The position numbers were made by a program, and so were the translations under genes. From Rhodococcoides corynebacterioides NBRC 14404 (lineage in GTDB: Bacteria; Actinomycetota; Actinomycetes; Mycobacteriales; Mycobacteriaceae): DNA of 64,000 nucleotides. The DNA is taken from NCBI RefSeq assembly GCF_001894765.1, contig NZ_BCWV01000003.1, positions 372,001-436,000 on the forward strand, in the 5' to 3' direction. A model generated the notes under the pieces. The model saw only the letters and a list, made by a program, of their open reading frames with translations. It was not told where the DNA came from and did not search any database. This document shows, in pieces, positions 22,239 through 30,080 of this stretch; within the stretch, counting starts at the first letter, position 1, and each line of letters starts with the position of its first letter.

Positions 22239-23033
22239 TCAGGCTCCCTTGGCCGGAACGACCTGGAGGTAGACCAGGGTCATGATGAGGTTCGCGAAGA
22301 ACAGGATGAGGAAGGTGATGACCACGGTCTGGTTGACCGCCTCGCCCACACCCTTGGGTCCGGGATTGGGATGCAGTCCCTTGTAGGACGCGATCACACC
22401 CGCGATCAGGCCGAACACGACGGCCTTCAGCTCGCCGACCCAGAGATCCGGCAGCTGCGCCAGGGTGCCGAAGGACGCCAGGTAGGCACCCGGGGTGCCG
22501 TCCTGGAGGATCACGTTGAAGAAGTACCCGCCGGCGATGCCGATGACGGAGACCAGGCCGTTGAGCAGGAGGGCCACCAGGATCATCGCGAGCACGCGGG
22601 GCACCACCAGCCGCTGCACCGGGTCGATGCCCAGCACGCGCATGGCGTCGATCTCCTCACGAATGGTCCGCGAACCGAGGTCCGCGGTCACCGCGGACCC
22701 CGCCGCGCCGGCGATGAGCAGGGCGACCACGATCGGACTGCCCTGCTGGACCACCGCGAGCACGCTGGCGGCACCCGTGAAGGACTCCGCGCCGAGCTGC
22801 TTGATCAGCGACCCCGTCTGGAGCGAGACCACGGCGCCGAACGGGATCGCCACCAGCGCCGTCGGCAGGATGGTGACGCTCGCGATGAACCACGCCTGCT
22901 CGATGAATTCCCGGAACTGGAACGGCCGCCGGAAAGTGTTCCTGGCCACGTCGACGAGTAGTTCGACGATGTTGCCTGCCTGGGTCAGCGCGGCAGTGCC
23001 CGATCGTGCGATCGGGTTGGTGGTCTTCGCCAT
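22239..23033 (-). CDS. yrbEA: MlaE/YrbE-family ABC permease, YrbEA position
   Basis: This 264-residue MlaE-fold permease contains the conserved EEIDAMRVLGIDPVQRLVVP coupling helix and several transmembrane segments (GIAGGYFFNVILQDG and others). Together with YrbEB it forms the membrane core that receives lipid from the Mce tunnel. It starts at ATG 23033, 8 bp after the mceG stop, so ATPase, permease and tunnel genes form one operon. Confidence 0.94.
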   Translation of the reverse strand: MAKTTNPIARSGTAALTQAGNIVELLVDVARNTFRRPFQFREFIEQAWFIASVTILPTALVAIPFGAVVSLQTGSLIKQLGAESFTGAASVLAVVQQGSPIVVALLIAGAAGSAVTADLGSRTIREEIDAMRVLGIDPVQRLVVPRVLAMILVALLLNGLVSVIGIAGGYFFNVILQDGTPGAYLASFGTLAQLPDLWVGELKAVVFGLIAGVIASYKGLHPNPGPKGVGEAVNQTVVITFLILFFANLIMTLVYLQVVPAKGA

Positions 23034-23041
23034 ATGTCGTC

Positions 23042-24310
23042 TCAGCCTCGGGGACGGTCGGTCGGGGAATCGTACCGATCACGCGGCTCGGGCTCGTTCC
23101 AGCCCTGGTAACCGCGCTGCTCGGTCGGGGCGTCGTCGTTGGACCATCCGCCCTGGTCGTAGCCACCCTGCTGGTAGCCGCCCCCGTCGTGGCCACCCTG
23201 CTGGTAGCCACCCCCCTCGTACCCACCCTGCTGGTAACCGCTCTGCTGGTAGCCGCCCTGCTCGTAGCCACCGTGCTCGTCGCCGCCCTGCCGACCGTCG
23301 GCACCGGCGTAGGCGGGCTGACGCTCCCCGTCGGCCTCGTCCAGGCTCTGCTGGATGGCGTGCTGCGCGTTCTCGGGCAGCGTGTGCATGATGCTGCGCA
23401 CGCGCTCGCGGCGACGGTCGACGGCCTGACGACGCGGCATGCCGGGCGTCGGGTCCATCTGCGGCATGATGCCCTCGACGTCCTCGACGCCACCGAGGTT
23501 GTGGCCGGCGTCCGAGAGCGCCTGCTCCTGGCGCATCTGCGCCTCGTCCTTCTCCTCGCTCATGCCGATCGGGCCGATCATGGTCCCGTTGAGGAACTGC
23601 TTGACGGCGGGCTCCTCGGAGGTGAGGAGCACCTCGCGCGGGCCGAACATGACGAGGTTCTTGCGGAAGAGCATGCCGATGTTGTCCGGCACCGTGCGCG
23701 CCAGGTTGATGTTGTGCGTGACGATCAGCATCGTCGCGTCGATCTGCGCGTTGATGTTGAGCAGCAACTGGCTGATGTACGTGGTGCGCACCGGATCGAG
23801 GCCGGAGTCCGGCTCGTCGACCAGGATGATCTCGGGATCCAGGACGAGGGCGCGGGCCAGGCCCGCGCGCTTGCGCATACCGCCGGAGATCTCGCCGGGG
23901 AGCTTGTTCTCCGCACCGGTCAGACCGACCAGCTCCAGCTTCTCCATGACGATCTTGCGGATCTCGTCTTCCTTCTTCTTCGTGTGTTCACGAAGCGGGA
24001 AGGCCGTGTTGTCGTACAGGTTCATGGATCCGAACAGGGCGCCGTCCTGGAAGAGCACGCCGAACAGCTTGCGGATCTCGTAGAGCTCCTTCGAGGAGCA
24101 CTCCATGATGTCGGTGCCGTCGACGACGATGCTGCCCTCTTCCGGGCGCAGCAGGCCGATGAGCGACTTCAGGAAGACCGACTTGCCCGTACCCGACGGC
24201 CCGAGCAGCGCGCTCACCTCGCCGGTCGGCAGAGTCAGCGTGACGTCCTGCCAGATCTTCTGAACACCGAACGACTTGGTCAATCCCTCGACCGAAACCT
24301 CGACACCCAC
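23042..24310 (-). CDS. mceG: Mce transporter ATPase MceG (Mkl) with Gly/Tyr/Gln-rich C-terminal tail
   Basis: The product is 422 residues from GTG 24310 (GGGAGGG upstream). An open frame continues to 24361 without similarity. It is an ABC ATPase: Walker A GPSGTGKS near residues 34-41, signature ISGGMRKRAGLARAL near 140, and Walker B IILVDEPDSGLDP near 158. A C-terminal extension follows, as in mycobacterial MceG, which stabilises the ATPase with the permease. After about residue 340 the protein becomes a low-complexity tail of GGYQQGG/GGYEQGG units. This tail is unusual. In M. tuberculosis mceG is an orphan that serves distant mce operons; here it heads a full operon. Confidence 0.95.
   Translation of the reverse strand: MGVEVSVEGLTKSFGVQKIWQDVTLTLPTGEVSALLGPSGTGKSVFLKSLIGLLRPEEGSIVVDGTDIMECSSKELYEIRKLFGVLFQDGALFGSMNLYDNTAFPLREHTKKKEDEIRKIVMEKLELVGLTGAENKLPGEISGGMRKRAGLARALVLDPEIILVDEPDSGLDPVRTTYISQLLLNINAQIDATMLIVTHNINLARTVPDNIGMLFRKNLVMFGPREVLLTSEEPAVKQFLNGTMIGPIGMSEEKDEAQMRQEQALSDAGHNLGGVEDVEGIMPQMDPTPGMPRRQAVDRRRERVRSIMHTLPENAQHAIQQSLDEADGERQPAYAGADGRQGGDEHGGYEQGGYQQSGYQQGGYEGGGYQQGGHDGGGYQQGGYDQGGWSNDDAPTEQRGYQGWNEPEPRDRYDSPTDRPRG
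23140..23300. repeat. 15-bp coding tandem repeat in mceG tail
   Basis: Imperfect 15-bp units (plus-strand form CACCCTGCTGGTAGC and variants) repeat about ten times and encode the GGYQQ-type tail of MceG on the minus strand. Third-position variation among units and strict frame conservation show selection at the protein level. Confidence 0.75.
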
Positions 24311-24726
24311 CGTTGGACCCTCCCACTGCTCGTCGCACACGACGCAGGCGCGCCGACCCATGCTTCACCGACATCTGTGTGTGTGCGTCGCGTCACTCTA
24401 ACCCACCGAAGTGGCCGCAACGACCACGCACCTTACCGATCGGTAACCCGCCCCCCGACGCGGCCGTGGTTCCGTCGTCGAAGTCTGCCCGATGAACGGC
24501 CGTTGCACGGGCGAACAGACACGACGCGCACGAAATTGGTGAGCGTTCGCAACAGACCGGTCGTAGACGGTCACGGGTCGGGGCCGTCGGCGCAGTGACC
24601 TCCCACCGACATGGGTGAGAGCCCCCGCGAAGACTCCCTCTGCCGCGCACCCCGTCCTAGCGTTGGCCACCGTCGGCTCCCCGAGCCCGGGCCGGCATCC
24701 GACCCCTGCCCCGACCCGGAGGATCG
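24311..24726. promoter_or_regulatory. Divergent intergenic region between mceG and the MFS operon (416 bp)
   Basis: No gene was found. The region must hold the promoters of the leftward Mce operon and the rightward MFS operon. A minus-strand -10 candidate TAGAGT lies at 24395-24400, about 85 bp before the mceG start; its -35 is poor. A perfect palindrome at 24433-24446 (listed separately) sits just upstream of it. A 10-bp palindrome AACGGCCGTT occurs at 24496-24505, which may be chance at this G+C. Confidence 0.5.
24433..24446. promoter_or_regulatory. Perfect 14-bp palindrome, operator candidate
   Basis: TTACCGATCGGTAA is a perfect inverted repeat of two 7-bp halves with no spacer. Its A/T-ended form and size resemble TetR-family operators. 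It lies between divergent transporter operons, about 33 bp upstream of a candidate mceG -10 element. No TetR-type gene lies in the window, so the regulator is unknown. Confidence 0.5.
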
Positions 24727-26367
24727 ATGACCGACGTGACGAGTGCGGCGCCGAGCCGCCGCCGCCAACTCTCGGCCTTCGGCGTGATCTGTCTGGCGGA
24801 GCTGCTGATCGTGCTGGACATGACGATCATCAACGTCGCACTGCCGTCCATCGGCGTCGAGCTCTCGGCGGGCATCTCCGGGCTGCAGTGGGTGGTCGAC
24901 GCCTACACGCTGACGTTCTCGGGCCTGCTGCTCGCGTTCGGCAACCTCGGCGACCGCTACGGCCGTCGGCTGTTCCTGCTGATCGGACTCGCCGGACTCG
25001 GGGCGTCGTCGATCGTCGGCGCGACCGCGGACGGCCTCGGCGACGTCCTCACCTCGCGGGCCGTGATGGGAGTGTTCGCGGCGATGGTGCTGCCGGCCAC
25101 CCTCGCCGTCATCACGAACCTGTTCCCGTTGCCGAAGGAACGCGCCCTCGCCATCGGCGCCTGGTCGTCGATCGCCGGCGTCGCGGTCGCGATCGGCCCG
25201 GTGTCCGGCGGTTTCCTGCTCGAGCACTTCTCGTGGCACTCGGTGTTCTGGCTCAACGTCCCCGTCGCGCTGATCGCCGTGGTGCTGGTCGCTCTCGTCG
25301 TGCCCGAGTCGAAGGCCGCGAACCCCGGCAAGCTGGACGTGCCGGGCGTACTGCTGTCCATCGCCGGCGTGACCCTGCTGGTCTTCGTGGTCATCGAGGC
25401 GCCGAACTTCGGCTGGACCTCGCCCGCCACCCTCGGCGGCGCGCTCGTCGCGGCGGCGCTGCTCTGGGCCTTCGTCCGCAGGCAGCGCCGCGTGGCCGCC
25501 CCGGTCCTCGACGTCACGCTCTTCCGCATCAAGCCGTTCGCCTGGCCCGCGGTGTCCATCGCGATCGGCTTCTTCAGCCTGTTCGGGTTCCTGTTCCTCA
25601 TCACGCAGTACTTCCAGGGCATTCGCGAGTACAGCCCGCTCGACTTCGGCATCGCCACCCTGCCGTTCGCCGCGGCGCTGGCGATCTCGTCGCCCACGGC
25701 CACCGTGATCGCCCAGAAGGTCGGGACCATGCCGGTCCTGGTCACCGGCCTGGTCCTGATCGGCGCCGGCCTGGTCGTGGCGGCGCAGGTCGAGATCGAC
25801 AGTTCCTATCTCGGCCTCGTACTGCCGGCGATGTTGCTCCTGGCCGTCGGCATCGCCGTGATCCAGGGTCCCGCCACCGAATCCATCATGTCCTCGCTCC
25901 CCCTGGACGAAGCGGGCGCCGGTGCAGCGGTCAACGACACCACCCGCGAGATCGGTGGCACGCTCGGCGTCGCGGTGCTCGGCTCGCTCGTGGCCAGCTA
26001 CTACGTCTCCACCGTCCGACCGCTCGTCGACGCGATCCCGAGCGCGATCATGACCGAGACGGAGAAGGCCTACGCGCAGGCGAGCGTCCTCAGCGTGTCC
26101 GAGATCCGCGCCCGCGAACTCCCCAGCCTGTTCGAACCGCAACGCGCACAACTGATCACCGAGATGAAGGAGGCCGCTCTGCGCGGCTCCTCGATCGCCG
26201 CGTACGTCGCGGCGGGCGCCGTCTTCGTCTGCGCCGTCGTGGTGGCGCTGAACTTTCCCGCGAGCTATCGGACCACCGGGATGCTGGCGCCGGAGGCGCC
26301 GGACCGGACCGAGCCGCGCTCCGCGTCCCCCACCCGATCCCGATCCCGATCCGAGTCCGACCGATGA
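24727..26367 (+). CDS. MFS transporter, DHA2 (14-TM drug:H+ antiporter) family
   Basis: The 546-residue product has the length of 14-helix DHA2 exporters. Motif A is read as GNLGDRYGRR between helices 2 and 3. The family-specific helix 1 block LIVLDMTIINVALPSI carries the acidic residue of motif D1, and motif C (GVAVAIGPVSGGFLLEHFSW) is in helix 5. The GPATESIMSSLP and GAGAAVNDTTREIGG blocks are typical of actinobacterial EmrB/QacA-type exporters. It overlaps the next, paralogous MFS gene by 4 bp (ATGA). The C-terminus ends with an Arg/Ser-rich tail. The substrate is unknown. Confidence 0.9.
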   Translation: MTDVTSAAPSRRRQLSAFGVICLAELLIVLDMTIINVALPSIGVELSAGISGLQWVVDAYTLTFSGLLLAFGNLGDRYGRRLFLLIGLAGLGASSIVGATADGLGDVLTSRAVMGVFAAMVLPATLAVITNLFPLPKERALAIGAWSSIAGVAVAIGPVSGGFLLEHFSWHSVFWLNVPVALIAVVLVALVVPESKAANPGKLDVPGVLLSIAGVTLLVFVVIEAPNFGWTSPATLGGALVAAALLWAFVRRQRRVAAPVLDVTLFRIKPFAWPAVSIAIGFFSLFGFLFLITQYFQGIREYSPLDFGIATLPFAAALAISSPTATVIAQKVGTMPVLVTGLVLIGAGLVVAAQVEIDSSYLGLVLPAMLLLAVGIAVIQGPATESIMSSLPLDEAGAGAAVNDTTREIGGTLGVAVLGSLVASYYVSTVRPLVDAIPSAIMTETEKAYAQASVLSVSEIRARELPSLFEPQRAQLITEMKEAALRGSSIAAYVAAGAVFVCAVVVALNFPASYRTTGMLAPEAPDRTEPRSASPTRSRSRSESDR

Positions 26368-27956
26368 CGGCCGTCGTGTCCTCGGCCGCGGGTCTGTCGT
26401 CCGGCCGCCGCACCGCGGCCTTCGTCGTCATCTGTTTCGTCGAGCTGCTGGTCGTGCTCGACAACACCGTCGTCAACGTCGCGCTCCCGGACATCAGCGA
26501 GGAGTTGCGCGCCGGCTTCACCGGCCTGCAATGGGTGGTCGACGCCTACATCCTCACCTTCTGCGGCCTCTTGCTCGCGTTCGGCAACATCACCGACCGC
26601 ATCGGCCGCCGACGCATGCTGCTGATCGGCGTCGTCGGCCTGGCCGCCACGTCGATGATCGGCGCGGTCGCCGAGAGCCTGCCGCAGCTGATCGTCTCGC
26701 GCGCCCTCATGGGAGTGTTCGCGGCCGCCGCGCTGCCCGCGACCCTCGCGGTCATCATCGACATCTTCCGCGACCCGGCCCGGCGTGCCGTGGCCATCGG
26801 GACCTGGGCATCCGTGGCGGGCATCGCCATCGCGATCGGCCCGGTGTCCGGCGGGTACATCGTCGAGCACTTCTCGTGGCACGCCGTCTTCTGGGTGAAC
26901 GTGCCCATCGCCGTGATCGCCGTCGTCGGCATCGTGGCGGCCGTGCCGGAATCCCGTGCGCCCGAAACCGGTCCGCTGGACGTGCCGGGCGTCGCGCTCT
27001 CGTTCGCCGGCATCACGCTGATGGTGTACTCGCTGATCGAGGCCCCGACCCACGGGTGGCTGTCCGCCCACACCCTCGGCGGCGCGGCGATCGCCGCGGT
27101 TCTGCTCGCACTCTTCGTCGCCCGTCAATTGCGCACGGCCACGCCGATTCTCGACGTGCGGCTGTTCCGTCTCCCGCCGTTCGCCATGCCGGCCCTGGCC
27201 ATCTCGGTGGCCTACTTCTCCATGTTCGGGTACGTCTTCCTCACCACCCAGTACTTCCAGGGAGTCCGGGGCTACAGCGCGCTCGAGTTCGGCGTGGCCA
27301 CCATCCCGTTCGCCCTCGCCCTGGCCGTCAGCGCACCACTCGCCACGGCCCTCGCACAACGGGTCGGCACCATGCCCGTCGTGGTGACCGGCCTGATCCT
27401 CGTCTCGATCGGCATGGTCCTGGCCGGACAGGTCGACGTCGACTCGTCCTACGTCGGACTGCTCCTGCCCACCATGGTGGTGCTCGCCGTCGGCATCGCC
27501 GTGATCCAGGGTCCCGCAACGGAATCCATCATGTCGGCGGTGCCCGTCTCCGAAGCCGGCGCCGGCTCGGCGGTCAACGACACCACCCGTGAACTCGGGG
27601 GCACCCTGGGGGTGGCCGTCCTCGGCTCCATCACCGCGTCGTACTACAACGCGGCGGTCCGGCCCGTCGTCGCGGAGGTCCCCGCGACCGTCATCTCCGA
27701 CCGCGACCGCGAGTACGTGGACTCGAGCTTCCTCTCCGTCACCGCGCTGCAGGAGTACGACCTGCCGAGCATCCTGGTTCCTGCACGAGATGCGTTGGTA
27801 CTGACCATGAAAGAGGCCGCGATGGATGGCGCACGCGTGGCCTCCCACGTCGCCGCAGCCGCCGTCGCGGTGTGCGCGGTGGTGGTCGCCGTCGGGCTCC
27901 CCCGGTCGCACCGGACCTCCGGCGTGCTGCGCACCGACGAGGCGGAGGAAGCATGA
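26364..27956 (+). CDS. MFS transporter, DHA2 family (tandem paralogue)
   Basis: The product is 530 residues from ATG 26364, overlapping the previous stop codon. It aligns with the upstream MFS protein almost throughout: LVVLDNTVVNVALPDIS, GNITDRIGRRR, GIAIAIGPVSGGYIVEHFSW and GAGSAVNDTTRELGG occupy equivalent positions. The pair therefore arose by tandem duplication and has since diverged. Two paralogous 14-TM exporters in one operon may form a pair or handle related substrates. The gene is translationally coupled to the epimerase gene that follows (ATGA overlap at 27953-27956). Confidence 0.9.
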   Translation: MTAVVSSAAGLSSGRRTAAFVVICFVELLVVLDNTVVNVALPDISEELRAGFTGLQWVVDAYILTFCGLLLAFGNITDRIGRRRMLLIGVVGLAATSMIGAVAESLPQLIVSRALMGVFAAAALPATLAVIIDIFRDPARRAVAIGTWASVAGIAIAIGPVSGGYIVEHFSWHAVFWVNVPIAVIAVVGIVAAVPESRAPETGPLDVPGVALSFAGITLMVYSLIEAPTHGWLSAHTLGGAAIAAVLLALFVARQLRTATPILDVRLFRLPPFAMPALAISVAYFSMFGYVFLTTQYFQGVRGYSALEFGVATIPFALALAVSAPLATALAQRVGTMPVVVTGLILVSIGMVLAGQVDVDSSYVGLLLPTMVVLAVGIAVIQGPATESIMSAVPVSEAGAGSAVNDTTRELGGTLGVAVLGSITASYYNAAVRPVVAEVPATVISDRDREYVDSSFLSVTALQEYDLPSILVPARDALVLTMKEAAMDGARVASHVAAAAVAVCAVVVAVGLPRSHRTSGVLRTDEAEEA

Positions 27957-29605
27957 GCGGGCTCACCGTCGCGGTCACCGGCGCGACCAGCGATTTCGCC
28001 GCGGCAATGCTCCCGGTGCTGCTCGACGACCCCGCCGTCACCGCCGTCGTCGGGCTCGGACGCCGGGCGCCGCGGGTGCACCATCCCAAGCTCCGCTCCG
28101 TCTCGGCCGACATCCGCTCACCCGAGCTGACGACGATCTTCACCGGCTGCGACGTGGTGATCCACCTGGCGTTCGTGGTGGAGGAGCAGCGGGACAAGGC
28201 AGCCATCCACGAGGTCAACATCGAGGGCACCCGCAACACGGTGGAGTGCGCCCACCGCGCCGGCGTCCGGTCCATGGTGGTCGCGTCGAGTGTCAGCGCG
28301 TACGGCCGCGAGGACCTGCCCGTGCCGGTGACGGAGGACGAGTTCCCCACCGCGGACCCGAGCCGGTACTACTTCTTCGACAAGGCCGAGGTCGAGCACT
28401 ACGTCGAATGGTGGCTGCGACGCCACCCCGGCGAGATGAGCATCGCCCTGCTGCGTCCCACCTACATCGTGGGGTCCCACTTCGCCAACGACGGCATCGA
28501 CACCCTGACCCAGTCGGTGGTCGCGTTCCCCGATCCGCGCCGATCGCACTATCAGTTCCTGCACCAGGACGACATGGCGGACGCGTTCCACCGGGCCGTC
28601 CACGCCCGTCTCGACGGGCCCTGGAACCTCGGTCCACGGGATTGGCTCAGCGTCGCGGACCTCGGCGCGATGCAAGGTCAGGTGGTGCTGAACGTCCCGC
28701 TGCGGCTGTTGCGCACCGCGGTCGACGTCGCGTACGCCCTACGCCTGCTGCCGTTCTCGGGACACTGGATCTCCTCGGGTGAGGCCGCGGTGGACTCCTC
28801 CGCCCTCGAACGGCGCACGGGCTGGGCCCCGAGCATGAGCTCCGCGGAGGCGGCCGCGGTGATGATTCTGTTGGCCGGTCGGCCCGTGGTCACGCGCCGA
28901 CACGCGCCGCGGCGCGCCGTGGTGTGCGAGTCGGCGTTGCAGGCCGCGACGACGCGGACGCGGGCGTGGGCCGAGACCGACCCTGCTGCGGCCGACCTCC
29001 TGCGCCACCTCGACACCGGACTCGAGCGGTGCGAACACCGGCAGATCGACACCCCGACCGGATCGGTGCACGTCGAGATCCACCACGCCGACCCCGGCAC
29101 CGGGGCCGACACCGTGGTGATCCTGCCCGCGCCGCGGGGACTGCACGCTCGCTACCTCACCGCCCTCGGCCGGGCCGTCGCCGAGTCCGGCGCCACCGCC
29201 GTGCTGGTGGACCTGCCCGGACACGGCCTGAGCACCGGACGTCGAGGTCGTGCCGGCCGCCGGGCCGTGCGCGAGGCCCTCGCCGCGGTCTGCGCCGAGT
29301 ACGCCGCCGACGAGGTGACAGTGGTGCGTCACCGGCGCGGCTCCCGGCGCGACAGCCTCTCGGCGGTGCCCGGCGACGACGGACTTCTGCGGGCGCGCAG
29401 TGGATTTCGTCGGCCGATGCGCCGGTCGGGGGACGTCCGACCGGACGACCGCCTCGGGCGCGTCCGCACCCTTCGACTGCCGCGGCGGGCTACCGCCCGC
29501 ACGGGCGACGGCCAGCGCCGGATTCTCGAGGCGGTCAGCCGCGCCGTGACTGCGCGGACGCGGTCGGCGGCACCGTCCCCTGCGCGACGAGCCACCGCAT
29601 CGTGA
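27953..29605 (+). CDS. NAD(P)-dependent epimerase/dehydratase fused to a degenerate alpha/beta-hydrolase domain
   Basis: The product is 550 residues from ATG 27953. The N-terminal ~300 residues are an extended SDR: TVAVTGATSDFA (a variant of the GxxGxxG nucleotide loop), VIHLAFVV, the catalytic-type segment SVSAYG...YYFFDKAEVEHY (Tyr-x3-Lys-like, read YYFFDK), and a substrate domain. From about residue 365 a second domain begins like an alpha/beta hydrolase (VVILPAPRGLHARYLTALGR, VLVDLPGHGLSTGRRGR). At the nucleophile elbow the expected VVGHSxG is VVRHRRG. The remainder is Arg-rich and unlike any fold, and it overlaps the convergent DUF2505 gene by 71 bp. The second half looks decayed. Confidence 0.7.
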   Translation: MSGLTVAVTGATSDFAAAMLPVLLDDPAVTAVVGLGRRAPRVHHPKLRSVSADIRSPELTTIFTGCDVVIHLAFVVEEQRDKAAIHEVNIEGTRNTVECAHRAGVRSMVVASSVSAYGREDLPVPVTEDEFPTADPSRYYFFDKAEVEHYVEWWLRRHPGEMSIALLRPTYIVGSHFANDGIDTLTQSVVAFPDPRRSHYQFLHQDDMADAFHRAVHARLDGPWNLGPRDWLSVADLGAMQGQVVLNVPLRLLRTAVDVAYALRLLPFSGHWISSGEAAVDSSALERRTGWAPSMSSAEAAAVMILLAGRPVVTRRHAPRRAVVCESALQAATTRTRAWAETDPAAADLLRHLDTGLERCEHRQIDTPTGSVHVEIHHADPGTGADTVVILPAPRGLHARYLTALGRAVAESGATAVLVDLPGHGLSTGRRGRAGRRAVREALAAVCAEYAADEVTVVRHRRGSRRDSLSAVPGDDGLLRARSGFRRPMRRSGDVRPDDRLGRVRTLRLPRRATARTGDGQRRILEAVSRAVTARTRSAAPSPARRATAS

Positions 29606-30080
29606 ACTCGCGCTCGGCCGAGAACCCACGGTCGACGTCGCCGGCCATCATCTTCTCCAGCACGGGGCCCACCACGGGCATGGTGGCCTCGACCGTGCCG
29701 CGAAAGATCAGCGCGCAGGAATGCTCGCCTCGCGGCTCCAGTGCGAGGTCACCGGCCATGACGACCGGCACCCCGGCGGTGACCAGCCGATAGTCCCCGA
29801 CGGCCGACCCGTCGGGGCGGATCGGGCGCCACCGCTCCGTGCAGCGAGCGGACATCGTGCTGCCCACCAGTCGGCGGACGCCCTTGGGCATCGCGTCCGG
29901 GTCGAGCGTCTGATCCACCTCCGACGTCGTCAGGTCCGCCGTCACCTCGTGCCGAACCACCCTGCTGCCGCTGCCGATGTCACGCACGCGGTCGGACCAG
30001 TACGTCTCGTCGGTCAGCGTGGCGTGCAGGAGCTCGGCGGAGCACGGGTACTCGGTGCACTGGTCGATCGAGAGCGTCAC
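29535..30080 (-). CDS. DUF2505 family protein (SRPBCC/START-like fold)
   Basis: The product is 181 residues from GTG 30080, overlapping the upstream oxoamine-synthase stop by 4 bp (GTGA). The sequence pattern fits DUF2505, an actinobacterial START-like family: a YPCSAELLHATLTDETYW opening, a central EVTADLTTSEVDQ strand, a GDYRLVTAGVPV strand and a C-terminal helix KMMAGDVDRGFSAEREFTMR. START-like folds bind hydrophobic ligands, so a role in holding or presenting a lipid made by the coupled PLP enzyme is conceivable but not shown. A paralogue lies at 49340-49840. The 3' end overlaps the degenerate tail of the convergent epimerase gene. Confidence 0.75.
   Translation of the reverse strand: MTLSIDQCTEYPCSAELLHATLTDETYWSDRVRDIGSGSRVVRHEVTADLTTSEVDQTLDPDAMPKGVRRLVGSTMSARCTERWRPIRPDGSAVGDYRLVTAGVPVVMAGDLALEPRGEHSCALIFRGTVEATMPVVGPVLEKMMAGDVDRGFSAEREFTMRWLVAQGTVPPTASAQSRRG

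Noticed and set aside
24496..24505. 10-bp palindrome AACGGCCGTT as a second operator
   Set aside because: Short GC palindromes are frequent by chance in such DNA; no half-site similarity to the 14-bp palindrome.
24615..27956. A 1113-codon frame that appears to fuse both MFS genes
   Set aside because: Only its second half (from 26364) is protein-like. The first half is an alternative frame of the first MFS gene, whose own frame is clearly coding.
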